A stretch of DNA of 64,000 nucleotides from Ruegeria sp. HKCCD8929. Lineage in GTDB: Bacteria > Pseudomonadota > Alphaproteobacteria > Rhodobacterales > Rhodobacteraceae. A program made the position numbers and the translations under genes. The stretch covers positions 220,475 through 284,474 of the forward strand of contig NZ_WPZY01000006.1 of NCBI RefSeq assembly GCF_013031405.1, given 5' to 3'. Positions 9,464 to 18,889 of this stretch are shown here, piece after piece; within the stretch, counting starts at the first letter, position 1, and the number at the start of each line of letters is the position of its first letter. A model generated the notes under the pieces. That model was not told the origin of the DNA. It did no database searches and was given only the letters and a program-made list of their open reading frames with translations.

Positions 9464-12069
9464 GCGGGTACTCCTTCTCTGGCGGCCCGGCCGCGTTGCA
9501 GAAAGGCGATCAGGCCAAGCAGGATCAGCGCCGGGATGAACACCAGCTCTTTGGGCGGCTGGCTGGACGGCGCCTGGATCGTGGCGATCCGCACCGCGTC
9601 ATCGGCGTAGAAATCGAAGCTGTCCAGATTGGCCGAGACCGGCGAGCCAAAGATCGGCTCTTCCAGCTTGACCAACCCGTCCTCTTCCAGCAGCAGCAGA
9701 CCAAAGGCATCGACCCGCGCCTCGCCGCCCTCCTCCGGACCGACGGTCAGGATCAGGGTGGTGTCCTTCATGTTGCCGGTATCGAAGTCCGGGCCGCTTA
9801 CCGTCAGGCGCAGCTCAGACCCCGGCTCGGCCTCACCCACGGCCTGCACGAAGCCGGCAGGTTCGATGACCTCAAACGGCGGAGCGATCCGGTTCATGAA
9901 GAAATCCGGCCGGAACAGCGCGAACGCGATCAGGATCAGCGCAACACTTTCATAGATCCGGTTGCGGGAGACGAAATAGCCCATCGTCCCGGCGGTGAAG
10001 ACGAGGATCGCGATGGTGGCGGAGATCGCCACGATGATGCCCCCGATCCATCCCACATCGATAAGCAGTAGATCGGTGTTGAAGATGAAGACGAAGGGCA
10101 GCGCCACGGTCCGCAGGGAATAGAAGAAGGCCGTGAACCCGGTCTTGATCGCATCGCCCCCCGACACGGCGGCGGCGGCGAAACTCGCCAGACCCACAGG
10201 TGGCGTCACATCCGCCATGATGCCGAAATAGAAGACGAAGAGGTGCACCGCGATCAGAGGCACGATCAGGCCCGATTGCGCGCCCAGTTCCACCACGACC
10301 CCGGCCATCAGCGAGCTGACCACGATATAGTTGGCCGTGGTCGGCAGGCCCATGCCCAGGATAAGACTGAGCAGGCCCACCATCACCAGCATCAGGATCA
10401 GGTTGCCGCCGGACAGGAACTCAACCAGATCGGCCATCACCTGCCCCACACCGGTCAGCGTCACCGTACCCACGATCACGCCCGCGGTGGCCGTGGCCAG
10501 CGCGATACCGATCATGTTGCGGGCACCGTCGATCAGACCCTGCCACAGGTCGCGAACGCCTTCCATGAAGGTGTCAACCATGTTGCTCTGCCCGCGGAAC
10601 ATCGCCTTGAGCGGTTTCTGCGTCAGCAGGATCACGAACAGCAGTGCGGTGGCCCAGAACGCCGAGAGGCCGGGCGATTTCTGCTCGATCATCAGGAAAT
10701 AGACCAAAACGATGATCGGCAGCAGATAATGCAGACCGGCCTTGTAGATCTCGGCTACGACCGGCAGTTCGACCTCCTTGGCATTGGGATCGTCGGGAAC
10801 CAGATCCTCGACCCCGGCAGCCAGTTTGAGCAGCAGGATGTAAGCCACCACAACCGCCGCCGAGAGCGTCAGGCCCGAGGCACCGGGCATCAGGTCCGAG
10901 ATCCAGCGCACGGGATATTGCACGCCGTAGCAGAGGCCCGCGAACCCGGCAAAGAACAGTGCCATGCCGCCAATGGTCCTGCCCATCGACACGACCCGGT
11001 TGCCCAGCGTCGGCATGTTCCGCTTCACCGCTTCGAGGTGCACGATATAGACCAGCGCGATGTAGGAAATCGCAGCGGGCAGGAACGCGTGGGTAATCAC
11101 CTCGACATATGAGATGCCCACATATTCCACCATCAGGAAGGCGGCGGCCCCCATCACCGGCGGCATGATCTGACCGTTGACCGAGGATGCGACCTCGACC
11201 GAACCGGCCTGTTCGCTGGTAAAGCCCACGCGCTTCATCAGTGGGATGGTGAAGGTGCCGGTGGTCACAACGTTGGCGATCGACGAGCCCGAAATCAGGC
11301 CGGTGGCGGCCGAACCCACCACGGCGGCCTTGGCCGGCCCGCCGCGCAAGTGGCCCAGAGCACCAAACGCCATCTTGATGAAGTAGTTCCCCGCGCCCGC
11401 TTTATCGAGCAACGCGCCAAAGAGCACGAAGAGGAAGACGAATTTGGTGGACACGCCCAGGGCAATGCCGAACACGCCTTCGGAGGTGATCCACATATGG
11501 CTCATCGCCTTTTTCAGGCTGGCGCCCTTCCAGCGGATGACCTCGGGCACCCATTCCGAAGCGCCGAAGAAGACATAGGCCAGAAAGATCGTCGCGATGA
11601 TGGCCATTGCCGGGCCAAGCGCGCGGCGGGCTGCTTCGAACAGCAGGATCAGTCCGACCAGGGCAACCCATTTGTCAGTGTCATCGGCCAGACCGCCCGC
11701 ATTCACGATCTTCTGGTAGAAGATATAGCCGTAAAGCGCGATCACGGTGCCGACAATCCCCATGATCCAATCCTGGATCGGGATGTAATTTCGCGGGCTG
11801 GATTTCAGCGCCGGATAGGCCGAAAACGCCAGGAACATCGCAAAGGCCAGATGGATCTGGCGCGAGTTGTTCACCACCGACCCCGGCAGCAGCAGGTTCG
11901 AGACCGGCGAGGCCAGGATCACCTGAAACACGGACCAGATCACGGCCACGATGGCCAGAAACAGCCCGACATTGCCCGCCGGATCCCGCGCGCCCGCGTC
12001 CGACGATGCCACCAGTTCCTGTAGTTCTTCTTCGGATAGCGGACGATTGCCCTGAGAATCAGAGGTCAT
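9460..12069 (-). CDS. TRAP transporter fused permease (4TM/12TM, TAXI type)
   Basis: An 869-residue membrane protein combining the small DctQ-like and large DctM-like TRAP subunits, as usual for TAXI systems. Many hydrophobic helices are present, with the DctM-like repeats GLISGSSIANVVTTGTFTIP and GMGLPTTANYIVVSSLMAG typical of the translocation domain. After about residue 690 a soluble C-terminal region (DUF3394-like) is followed by a last hydrophobic segment. The ATG at 12069 is chosen because GGGGAG sits upstream; a TTG one codon earlier is less likely. It is powered by ion gradients and needs the receptor encoded upstream. Confidence 0.93.
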   Translation of the reverse strand: MTSDSQGNRPLSEEELQELVASSDAGARDPAGNVGLFLAIVAVIWSVFQVILASPVSNLLLPGSVVNNSRQIHLAFAMFLAFSAYPALKSSPRNYIPIQDWIMGIVGTVIALYGYIFYQKIVNAGGLADDTDKWVALVGLILLFEAARRALGPAMAIIATIFLAYVFFGASEWVPEVIRWKGASLKKAMSHMWITSEGVFGIALGVSTKFVFLFVLFGALLDKAGAGNYFIKMAFGALGHLRGGPAKAAVVGSAATGLISGSSIANVVTTGTFTIPLMKRVGFTSEQAGSVEVASSVNGQIMPPVMGAAAFLMVEYVGISYVEVITHAFLPAAISYIALVYIVHLEAVKRNMPTLGNRVVSMGRTIGGMALFFAGFAGLCYGVQYPVRWISDLMPGASGLTLSAAVVVAYILLLKLAAGVEDLVPDDPNAKEVELPVVAEIYKAGLHYLLPIIVLVYFLMIEQKSPGLSAFWATALLFVILLTQKPLKAMFRGQSNMVDTFMEGVRDLWQGLIDGARNMIGIALATATAGVIVGTVTLTGVGQVMADLVEFLSGGNLILMLVMVGLLSLILGMGLPTTANYIVVSSLMAGVVVELGAQSGLIVPLIAVHLFVFYFGIMADVTPPVGLASFAAAAVSGGDAIKTGFTAFFYSLRTVALPFVFIFNTDLLLIDVGWIGGIIVAISATIAILVFTAGTMGYFVSRNRIYESVALILIAFALFRPDFFMNRIAPPFEVIEPAGFVQAVGEAEPGSELRLTVSGPDFDTGNMKDTTLILTVGPEEGGEARVDAFGLLLLEEDGLVKLEEPIFGSPVSANLDSFDFYADDAVRIATIQAPSSQPPKELVFIPALILLGLIAFLQRGRAAREGVPA

Positions 12070-12136
12070 CAAAAAGTCTCCCCGTCCTGCCGCCCTCTTT
12101 TGTCCAGCGGCGTTTTTGACCCGGTATCGGGTGAGA

Positions 12137-12160
12137 ACGAGGCGCCCGTAGGCGCCTCGT
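12137..12160 (-). promoter_or_regulatory. Perfect intercistronic stem-loop between TRAP receptor and permease
   Basis: ACGAGGCGCC, loop CGTA, GGCGCCTCGT: a perfect 10-bp inverted repeat in the 110-base gap between the receptor and permease genes. No T run follows on the minus strand, so it is more likely a 3'-end stabiliser or partial attenuator that keeps receptor expression above permease expression than a full terminator. Confidence 0.7.
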
Positions 12161-12179
12161 CAATTGCGCATCGGGTGGA

Positions 12180-13148
12180 TTAATCGATCCAGCCCTTTTC
12201 CTTGTAGTATTTGGCCGCACCGGGGTGCAGCGGAGCGGACAGACCGTCCTTGACCATCTCTTCGGGCTTCAGGTTGGCAAAGGCCGGGTGTAGCTTTTTG
12301 AAGGCATCGAAATCTTCAAAGACCGAGCTGACCACCGCATAAACCGCGTCATCCGACACGTTCGCCGAGGTGACGAAGGTGGCGCCGACACCAAAGGTCT
12401 GCGTGTCCCCGTCCGAGCCGCGATACATGCCGCCGGGGATGGTGGCTGCGCGGTAGTACGAGTTGTCGTCGATCAGCCCCTGAATGGCATCACCGGTTAC
12501 GTTCACCAGAACCGAATCGCAGGCGGTGGTCGCCTCCTGGATCGAGCCCGAGGGGTGACCCACGGTGTAGATCATCGCGTCGATCTGGTTATCGCAGAGC
12601 GCAGCCGACTGTTCAGCCGCTTTCAGTTCCGAGGCCAGAGCCAGATCGTCAGTGGTCCAACCCATCGCTTCAAGTACCACGTCCATCGTGCCGCGCTGGC
12701 CCGATCCCGGGTTGCCGATATTGACGCGCTTGCCTTTCAGGTCCTCGAAGCTCGAGATGTCCGCATCGGCGCGTGCGACAACGGTGAAGGGTTCCGGGTG
12801 AACCGAGAAGACGGCGCGCAGGTCCTCGAAGGGCCCCGCCTCTTCGAATTTCGAGCTGCCGTTATAGGCGTGGTACTGCCAGTCCGATTGCGCCACACCG
12901 AATTCCAGCTCGCCTTCGCGGATGGTGTTGATGTTGTAAACCGAACCGCCGGTCGACTCGACCGAGCAGCGCACACCATGTTCCTTGCGCCCCTTGTTCA
13001 CCAGACGGCAAATGGCGCCGCCGGTCGGGTAATAGACGCCGGTCACGCCGCCGGTCCCGATCGTGATGAACTCTTCGGCATAGGCTGCCGGAGCCATGAG
13101 CGCCGCCGTGACGATTGCGCCGAGGCTGAGTTTGCTGGTTTTTTTCAT
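12180..13148 (-). CDS. TAXI-family TRAP transporter solute-binding protein
   Basis: Periplasmic receptor of 322 residues with a signal peptide ([16 protein letters not shown], cut before EEF). The TAXI signature appears as [21 protein letters not shown] near the mature N terminus; [14 protein letters not shown] is the second ligand-site block. A GGGAG ribosome site precedes the ATG. First gene of the three-gene TRAP/usp operon. Ligand unknown; TAXI systems often transport C4-dicarboxylates or amino-acid-like acids. Confidence 0.93.
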   Translation of the reverse strand: MKKTSKLSLGAIVTAALMAPAAYAEEFITIGTGGVTGVYYPTGGAICRLVNKGRKEHGVRCSVESTGGSVYNINTIREGELEFGVAQSDWQYHAYNGSSKFEEAGPFEDLRAVFSVHPEPFTVVARADADISSFEDLKGKRVNIGNPGSGQRGTMDVVLEAMGWTTDDLALASELKAAEQSAALCDNQIDAMIYTVGHPSGSIQEATTACDSVLVNVTGDAIQGLIDDNSYYRAATIPGGMYRGSDGDTQTFGVGATFVTSANVSDDAVYAVVSSVFEDFDAFKKLHPAFANLKPEEMVKDGLSAPLHPGAAKYYKEKGWID

Positions 13149-13458
13149 TTATGAACTCCCAGATTTATTATTCAGCGGACGAAAGATGAGCTTGGTCATC
13201 CCCGTGATTGGGGATCGTGGCCTTGTAGAATAACCGCGCCTCTTTTGCCGGACGCAAATGTTTGAAATTCCTGTCTCTCCCGCTGAGCCGAGCGTTTCAT
13301 TCCGATCACGGACTTGTCAAGTCTCGCTCTGAGATGAGGGCGCGTGAAACGCATATTTGGCGAGCGCAGGTGTTTTTTCCCCGTCTCTCTGCGATCCGGG
13401 GCCCATGCATTTTTGCCTCTGGACCTTCCCTGCCCCGGACGCTAATCCAATACCCGTG
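13149..13458. other. 310-base intergenic region between TRAP operon and tRNA-Leu
   Basis: Holds the divergent promoters for the TRAP operon (minus) and the tRNA (plus). I see an inverted repeat ATCCCC-GTGATT-GGGGAT at 13198-13215, about 50 bases upstream of the TRAP receptor start, which could be an operator or a 5' leader hairpin. No gene is supported here. Confidence 0.5.
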
Positions 13459-13544
13459 GCCCAAGTGGCGGAATGGTAGACGCAGGGGATTCAAAATCCC
13501 CCGCCTTCACGGGCGTGAGAGTTCGAGTCTCTCCTTGGGCACCA
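13459..13544 (+). tRNA. tRNA-Leu (anticodon CAA)
   Basis: An 86-base type II tRNA. Acceptor arms GCCCAAG / CTTGGGC pair perfectly, the anticodon arm GGGGA-TTCAAAA-TCCCC places CAA in the loop, a long variable arm (CCGCCTTCACGGGCG) is present as expected for leucine tRNAs, and GTTCGAGTC forms the T loop. The 3' CCA is encoded. It reads UUG codons. Confidence 0.96.
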
Positions 13545-13668
13545 CATCAATTCCAGCATTGCGATTTTTCGCAAATGGATGCCGCACGCTTCGGCGACAC
13601 AGGTTGACGCCCGGCTATTGGCATGATTTGCCATCGGGACGATTTTCTTTTGCCGGATACTGCGTCCC

Positions 13669-14247
13669 ATGTTGCAATCGCTTTATGACCGTACCATCCG
13701 CCTGGCGGAGCACCCGAATGCGATGTGGGCCCTTGCGGTGGTGGCTTTCCTAGAAAGCTCGGTTTTTCCGATCCCGCCCGATGTGCTGATGATCCCGATG
13801 ATCCTCGCCCGGCCGTCCAAGGCCTGGCTCATCGCGCTGGTGGCGCTTGTTGCGTCGGTGCTGGGTGGGATGCTGGGCTATGCCATCGGTGCCTTCTTTT
13901 ACGAGAGCATCGGCCAGCCGGTGCTCGCCGCCATGGGCAAGGGCGCCGCCATGGAAGAGTTCAACACGCGCTTCAACGATTTCGGCTTCTGGGCCGTGCT
14001 GACCGCGGGCGTGACGCCGTTTCCATACAAGGTCATCACCATCATGTCCGGCTGGACCGGCATGCCGCTGGGCACCTTCGTCGCCACGTCGATCCTGGCT
14101 CGTGCGCTACGGTTCTTTGTGGTGGCCGGGCTGCTTTGGGGCTTCGGCGAGCCCATCCGGGACTTCATTGAGAAGCGGTTGGGTCTTATGTTCACGCTGT
14201 TCATGATCCTCCTGATCGGAGGATTCGTTCTGGTACGGTACCTATGA
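13669..14247 (+). CDS. DedA/YqaA-family inner-membrane protein
   Basis: A 192-residue membrane protein of the DedA (SNARE-associated/VTT) superfamily, YqaA branch. The N-terminal block FLESSVFPIPPDVLMIPMIL carries the acidic and proline residues typical of the re-entrant loop, and GVTPFPYKVITIMSGWTG with the arginine-containing LARALRFFVV segment forms the second conserved half. Family members act in lipid or small-molecule transport across membranes. Its stop overlaps the DsbB-like gene (ATGA at 14244-14247), so the two are co-translated. Confidence 0.88.
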   Translation: MLQSLYDRTIRLAEHPNAMWALAVVAFLESSVFPIPPDVLMIPMILARPSKAWLIALVALVASVLGGMLGYAIGAFFYESIGQPVLAAMGKGAAMEEFNTRFNDFGFWAVLTAGVTPFPYKVITIMSGWTGMPLGTFVATSILARALRFFVVAGLLWGFGEPIRDFIEKRLGLMFTLFMILLIGGFVLVRYL

Positions 14248-14711
14248 CACGACGCGATACATTGGTTCTTTTGGCGGCGGCCGGGTCGGCGGCAATGCTG
14301 CTGGGTGCCTTGGGATTCCAGCATCTGGGCGAACTGGCGCCTTGCAAGCTGTGTATTTGGCAGCGCTACCCGCACGGCGTGGCGGTTCTGATTGGTCTGG
14401 CTGCCCTGATGATCTCCGTCCGTCTACTGCCGGCCCTTGGTGCGCTGGCTGTGCTGAGTACAGCCGGCATCGGGATCTATCACACCGGGGTCGAGCGTGG
14501 ATGGTGGGAAGGCCCCTCGACCTGCACATCGGGCGAGATCGGCGGGCTGACGCCGCAACAGCTCATGGAACAGATCATGGCTGCGCCGCTGGTGCGCTGC
14601 GATGAGGTGCCGTGGGAGATGTTGGGTCTGTCGATGGCCAGCTGGAACGCCGTAGTTTCGCTGGCGCTTATGTCTATCTGGCTGATGGCCATGCGCACAC
14701 ACGCGGCCTGA
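14244..14711 (+). CDS. Disulfide bond formation protein B family
   Basis: A 155-residue four-helix inner-membrane protein resembling DsbB, the quinone-linked oxidant of periplasmic DsbA. The first periplasmic loop has the redox pair in APCKLCIWQRYPH, followed by the conserved arginine; a second cysteine pair is spread across the second loop (STCTSG and VRCDEVPW). Spacing fits short alphaproteobacterial DsbB/DsbI-like proteins. Coupled to the DedA-like gene by overlap. Confidence 0.88.
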   Translation: MTRRDTLVLLAAAGSAAMLLGALGFQHLGELAPCKLCIWQRYPHGVAVLIGLAALMISVRLLPALGALAVLSTAGIGIYHTGVERGWWEGPSTCTSGEIGGLTPQQLMEQIMAAPLVRCDEVPWEMLGLSMASWNAVVSLALMSIWLMAMRTHAA

Positions 14712-14718
14712 GGGCCGG

Positions 14719-15309
14719 TCAAACGTCGGCGTCGAGTTCCGCGTCCCAGTACAGAAAGTCCATCCAGCTTTCGTGCAGATGGTTAGGCGGGAATTTGCGC
14801 CCGATATTGCGCAACTCCTCAGCCTGAGGCTGGCGCGGCGGCTTACGCAGAGACATACCCGCCTGCCGCAGCGATTTGGAGCCCTTGCGCAGGTTGCAGG
14901 GGCTGCACGCGGCCACAACGTTCTGCCAGCTGGTCACGCCTCCTGCGGCGCGCGGCACGACGTGGTCAAAGGTCAGATCCCCCCGGCCACCGCAATACTG
15001 GCAGCAGAACTCATCCCTCAGAAATAAATTAAAGCGCGTGAAGGCCACGCGCTTTTGGGGTTTCACATAGTCCTTCAGCACCACGACCGAAGGTATTCGT
15101 ATCTCGATACTCGGGCTGCGGACCACCTCGTCGTACTCCGCGACGATATCCACTCTGTCAAGCCAGGCAGCCTTGATCGCCTCCTGCCAGGGCCAGAGGG
15201 ACAAAGGATAGTAGGAAAGCGGACGGTAATCGGCGTTCAGGACCAACGCGGGGTTTTGCCTCAACGCCCCCGGTTCCCTGACAAATTCGGTCCTGAAGTC
15301 TCCGTCCAT
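14719..15309 (-). CDS. HNH endonuclease domain protein
   Basis: A 196-residue protein with a C-terminal HNH nuclease fold. The zinc-binding CQYCGGRGDLTFDHVVPRA (two Cys, then the DH catalytic pair) is followed by GGVTSWQNVVAACSPCN with the conserved N and the second CxxC. The N-terminal 90 residues (VLNADYRPLSYYPLSLW) are typical of a chromosomal HNH family found singly across alphaproteobacteria, whose cellular role is not established. Convergent with the DsbB-like gene with a 7-base gap. Confidence 0.9.
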   Translation of the reverse strand: MDGDFRTEFVREPGALRQNPALVLNADYRPLSYYPLSLWPWQEAIKAAWLDRVDIVAEYDEVVRSPSIEIRIPSVVVLKDYVKPQKRVAFTRFNLFLRDEFCCQYCGGRGDLTFDHVVPRAAGGVTSWQNVVAACSPCNLRKGSKSLRQAGMSLRKPPRQPQAEELRNIGRKFPPNHLHESWMDFLYWDAELDADV

Positions 15310-15522
15310 TACAGATTCGCTCCTCGCTCTGAACTGCCCGTTGTGACACCAGAGCGGGGAGCACCCGCCCCGGCCTTACTACGACTATATATCGTGTTAA
15401 ATCTCTGACAAGCCCCGAGTTTCCACAATATCTCGGCATCTGCATATCGCTGTCGGGTAACAGCGGCGTGACAGTTATCCACAGCTTGCCCTGCCACCGC
15501 GGGGCCGGTAAGGGCTTGGGTC

Positions 15523-16131
15523 ATGTCCTGGTTTATCCGCTTCAACAAGCCCTTCGACGTGTTGTCACAATTCACCGATCGGGGTAGTGCGGAGTCGCCG
15601 CGCCGCACCCTGTCGGACTTCATCGACCTGCCCGGAGTGTATCCCGCGGGGCGGCTGGATCGCGATAGCGAGGGACTGATGCTGCTGACCGATGATGGGC
15701 GGCTGCAGGCAAGGATCGCCGACCCGAAACACAAGATGGCCAAGACCTATTGGGCGCAGGTCGAGGGCATTCCCGATGCTGCCGCACTCGCGACGCTACA
15801 GGATGGGGTCGAACTGAACGACGGTCTGACCCGCCCGGCCAAGGCCAGGGTCATTGACGAACCGCCCGGTCTCTGGCCTCGGACCCCACCGATCCGCGAA
15901 CGGAGGTCGGTGCCTGATTGCTGGATCGAACTCACAATTCGCGAGGGCCGCAACCGGCAAGTGCGCCGCATGACCGCTGCCGTCGACCACCCTACCCTGC
16001 GCCTGATCCGCTGCCGGATCGGTGACTGGACGCTGGACGGCTTAGACAGCGGCACGTGGGAGACCCTACCTTTGCCACCACGATCAGAGGCACCCCGCAA
16101 AAATCGCTCCGGACGCAAACCGCGCCGCTGA
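15523..16131 (+). CDS. rRNA pseudouridine synthase, RsuA/RluE family
   Basis: A 202-residue pseudouridine synthase without an S4 domain, closest in layout to RluE, which modifies one position of 23S rRNA. The catalytic Asp lies in [18 protein letters not shown], the KTYWAQVEG strand follows, and the C-terminal [24 protein letters not shown] block is diagnostic. The extreme C terminus is rich in Arg/Lys. Starts at ATG 15523 after a 210-base gap from the divergent HNH gene. Confidence 0.9.
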   Translation: MSWFIRFNKPFDVLSQFTDRGSAESPRRTLSDFIDLPGVYPAGRLDRDSEGLMLLTDDGRLQARIADPKHKMAKTYWAQVEGIPDAAALATLQDGVELNDGLTRPAKARVIDEPPGLWPRTPPIRERRSVPDCWIELTIREGRNRQVRRMTAAVDHPTLRLIRCRIGDWTLDGLDSGTWETLPLPPRSEAPRKNRSGRKPRR

Positions 16132-16181
16132 GGCCTTGCAGCGCAGCTGACAGCACGGGACGCAGACGCTACGCTCTGGCC

Positions 16182-16607
16182 ATGAACAAACTGCCTGACG
16201 CGCCCCGCCCTACTGCCATCCTCGAGGCCGCGCTTTATGTCGACGATCTGGACGCCGCCGAGCGGTTCTACGGCGAATTGCTGGGGCTCGAACGCATCCA
16301 GCGGGTGGGTGAGCGGCATGTGTTCTTTCGCTTGGGAACCTCAGTGCTGCTGATCTTCAACCCGGACCAGACCGAGTTGCCGCCAACCAACCCGCGCTTG
16401 CCGGTGCCACCCCATGGCGCGCACGGACCGGGACATGTGGCGCTGGTCATGACGCGCGCCGAGATGGAGACTATGCGGGATCGCCTGGCCGCCGCCGGTG
16501 TGCAGGTCGATGCCGAGTTCGATTGGCCCAACGGCGCGCATTCGCTTTACGTGCGCGATCCAGCGGGAAACTCCGTGGAGTTCGCCGAAGGGTGGCTGTG
16601 GGAATGA
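16182..16607 (+). CDS. VOC-family (glyoxalase/dioxygenase fold) protein
   Basis: A 141-residue metal-site fold protein. LEAALYVDDLDAAERFYGELLGL is the usual VOC N-terminal motif; GPGHVALVM provides a metal-site His and NSVEFAEGW the terminal Glu. The ATG at 16182 is preferred because upstream in-frame sequence overlaps the pseudouridine synthase gene. Substrate cannot be told; glyoxalase, thiol transferase or bleomycin-resistance-like functions are all possible. Confidence 0.85.
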   Translation: MNKLPDAPRPTAILEAALYVDDLDAAERFYGELLGLERIQRVGERHVFFRLGTSVLLIFNPDQTELPPTNPRLPVPPHGAHGPGHVALVMTRAEMETMRDRLAAAGVQVDAEFDWPNGAHSLYVRDPAGNSVEFAEGWLWE

Positions 16608-16690
16608 AGCTTCGAAGCTTCATTCGCCCGGCTCAGACCGGGCATCAAAGCCGCTTCAAGCGGCTTGTCACGGGGTGTCGACCTCGCGCC

Positions 16691-16993
16691 TCACCCCAAG
16701 GGCTGTTTCTCACCACCCACCACCCGGTAGATTTCGCGAGAGACCACGTCAACCTCACCCAACGCTGCCCGAAAGGCCGCCATATGCGGTGTTGCAAAAT
16801 GCGCATCGAGCGCGGCCTGATCCCGCCATTCTTCATAGACCCGGAACCGGCTGTCCTGCCCCAGCACCTGGCTGAACTCATAGATCAAACAACCCGGCTC
16901 TTCTACTGTCTCGGCCACCATTGCTTGTGCAGCCGCGCGTGCCTTGTGCACGCCATCGGCGGCAACTTCGACCACTCCCGTCACGATCAGCAT
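16691..16993 (-). CDS. Putative quinol monooxygenase (ABM domain)
   Basis: A 100-residue antibiotic-biosynthesis-monooxygenase (ABM) fold protein, like YgiN. The pattern AMVAETVEEPGCLIYEFSQ, then FRVYEEWRDQAALDAHFATPHMAAF, is characteristic of the dimeric ferredoxin-like barrel. Its start overlaps the 3' end of the frameshifted acetyltransferase gene by 7 bases. Cofactor-free oxygenase activity on a quinol is the family precedent. Confidence 0.86.
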   Translation of the reverse strand: MLIVTGVVEVAADGVHKARAAAQAMVAETVEEPGCLIYEFSQVLGQDSRFRVYEEWRDQAALDAHFATPHMAAFRAALGEVDVVSREIYRVVGGEKQPLG

Positions 16994-17492
16994 TCCATCT
17001 CCCCTTTCAGATCATAGCGTTTCGAGATCCGGTCCACCGGCGTGCCGTCCCGAAGCGGCACGCCATGTGCAACCGAATGCTCCTGAAATCCCATTCGGGA
17101 ATAGTAGCCCAGGCCTGGCACATTATCCGCCCGGATGGTGGCGTTGATGGTGGCGAATCCCATGCTCCGGGCGGTCTCGGCAGTCACCGCGAACAGCGCC
17201 CGCCCCACACCCCTCACTACCGGGTTGCGGCGGCAAAGGTTGCGATATCGGCGCAATCGGCGGGCAACTCATCATATATGCCCAGCCATTGAAACCCTGC
17301 CACCCGGCCTGCGTCGTCCAGCGCCACGTGGCAGCAGATCTTGTCCGGCCCGTTCAGATAGCTTTGCGCGAACAGCGCCTCGGAGAACGGAATCTCAAAG
17401 GCGGTCGTCCCCCCGATCTCGATAATCTCGTTGAGAATGCGGCAGGCCGCGGGCACATCCTCGGGCATCATCGGGCGGACAGCGATCTGCAT
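16987..17492 (-). pseudogene. GNAT acetyltransferase broken by a frameshift
   Basis: Two adjoining minus-strand frames together make one acetyltransferase of about 165 residues. The first (17492-17217) gives MQIAVRPMMPEDVPAACRIL...GIYDELPADCADIATFAAATR and then stops; the second frame supplies NPVVRGVGRALFAVTAETAR with the acetyl-CoA loop, ATINATIRADNVPGLGYYSRMGF and the expected C terminus GTPVDRISKRYDL. A single missing base near 17221-17230 restores continuity. No slippery heptamer is visible at the junction, so a mutation or sequencing error is more likely than programmed frameshifting. The ATG overlaps the stop of the esterase gene. Confidence 0.82.
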
Positions 17493-18157
17493 CAGAGGCT
17501 CAGCTTGTCCCGCATGAAGGCCAGCGCCACGCTCAGCCCGTCCGGCGCGATGCCGTGCCCAGTGCCCTTCATCACATGGGCATAGACCTCCTTGAACCCA
17601 GCGCCTTGCAACGCCTCTGCCGCTTCGGGCAGCGATTGCGGCGGCACCACGTCGTCGGCATCCCCATGCACCAGCAGCACCGGCATCCGGCTGACCACTT
17701 CATCGGCGAGCAGTTCCGTTTCCAGCAGACGGCCCGAGAAGGCCACGATGCCCGCCACCGGGTCCTCGCGACGCGGGGCCACGTGCAGGCTCATCATCGT
17801 ACCCTGGCTGAAGCCGAACAGAACCACCTGTTCCGGCAGCACGTCCTCATCCACCATCAGTGCGTCGAGGAAGGCGTTGAAATCGTCAACTGCCGCTTCC
17901 ATGCCGCGCCGGGCTTCTTCCTCGGACGAGCCGTCGATCCACGGGATCGGGAACCACTGAAAGCCGAAGGGCATGCCCGGAATGGTCTCGGGCGCGTCGG
18001 GCGCCACAAACAAGGTGTCGGGCAGATGCTCGCCCAGCACATCCGCCAGCCCCAACAAGTCCTGCCCGTTGGCCCCATAGCCGTGCACGAACACCACGAC
18101 CGAGCGCGTGCTGCCCGAGACCGGCTCTTTGCGGAGCGCATTCAAAACCCGAGTCAT
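17492..18157 (-). CDS. Alpha/beta hydrolase, phospholipase/carboxylesterase family
   Basis: A 221-residue serine esterase of the acyl-protein thioesterase/YpfH type. Visible: oxyanion region FVHGYGANGQDL, nucleophile elbow LFGFSQGTMM, catalytic Asp in HGDADDVVPP and His in KGTGHGIAPDG. The ATG at 18157 overlaps the stop of the upstream DNA glycosylase gene (ATGA), fixing the start. It forms a short minus-strand operon with that gene and the broken acetyltransferase. Confidence 0.9.
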   Translation of the reverse strand: MTRVLNALRKEPVSGSTRSVVVFVHGYGANGQDLLGLADVLGEHLPDTLFVAPDAPETIPGMPFGFQWFPIPWIDGSSEEEARRGMEAAVDDFNAFLDALMVDEDVLPEQVVLFGFSQGTMMSLHVAPRREDPVAGIVAFSGRLLETELLADEVVSRMPVLLVHGDADDVVPPQSLPEAAEALQGAGFKEVYAHVMKGTGHGIAPDGLSVALAFMRDKLSL

Positions 18158-18786
18158 CTGATACCTTCCCTGTCCTTGGCCACGCGGTAATAGGCCCAGA
18201 GCACCCGGGCCGCAACCGAGCGCCAAGGCGACCATGCCTCGGCCATCTGCCGCAACTCCTTGTCGGTGGGGCGTTTGGGCAGGTCATAGAGGATGCGCGC
18301 GGCCTCTTGCAGGGCCAGGTCGCCGGGCGCGATCACATCGGCGCGGCCCAGAGAGAACATGGCGTAGACCTCGGCGGTCCAGACGCCGATGCCGGGCACC
18401 TCGGTCAGGGTCGCCACCACTTGCGCGTCTGGCGCATCGCGCAACGCCTTATAATCTATGCGCGCCTCGGTCAGTGCGCGTGCATAGCGGATTTTCTGGC
18501 GGCTCAGACCCACCGCACGCAGATCGTCATCGGTGGCCCACATGATCTTGCGCGGGCCGGTCAGTTTTGCGGCCTTCATCCGGCCCCAGATCGCATTGGC
18601 CGAGGCCACGCTGACCTGCTGGCTGACGATGGCGCTTAACAACTGGGCAAAGCCGTCTGGCCTGCGCCGCAGCGGCAGCGGGCCGGTGCGGTTCATGGCA
18701 AAGGCCATACGCGGGCAGGTCTGCGCCAGCCATGCCGCCCCTTCGGCCACGCAGGCGTCTGTTTCGATGATGCGGCCGACGGACAT
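18154..18786 (-). CDS. DNA-3-methyladenine glycosylase II family (HhH-GPD)
   Basis: A 210-residue base-excision enzyme that removes alkylated purines. The helix-hairpin-helix LTEVPGIGVWTAEVYAMFSLG is followed by the catalytic Asp in APGDLALQEAA; the preceding AIVSQQVSVASANAIW is the conserved first part of the HhH-GPD fold. The ATG at 18786 is chosen because longer frames run into the promoter region of the divergent transporter. No LexA-type or Ada-type box was noticed upstream. Confidence 0.9.
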   Translation of the reverse strand: MSVGRIIETDACVAEGAAWLAQTCPRMAFAMNRTGPLPLRRRPDGFAQLLSAIVSQQVSVASANAIWGRMKAAKLTGPRKIMWATDDDLRAVGLSRQKIRYARALTEARIDYKALRDAPDAQVVATLTEVPGIGVWTAEVYAMFSLGRADVIAPGDLALQEAARILYDLPKRPTDKELRQMAEAWSPWRSVAARVLWAYYRVAKDREGIR

Positions 18787-18889
18787 GTTCCCTCTCACCT
18801 GCGGCAAAGTCACGCCCCGCACGTTAGGGGTGCCTGCCGCATATGCAAGCCGCTTGTGCGCAAACGGATTCGCCGATACCCATACGCCC

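Noticed and set aside
13262..13753. 163-codon open frame running through the tRNA-Leu gene
   Set aside because: It overlaps a perfect tRNA and the start of the DedA-like gene and has no protein-like features.
15475..15483. Perfect DnaA-box-like TTATCCACA upstream of the pseudouridine synthase gene
   Set aside because: One 9-base match is expected about every second window of this size by chance; no cluster, AT-rich unwinding region or dnaA/dnaN neighbours are present.
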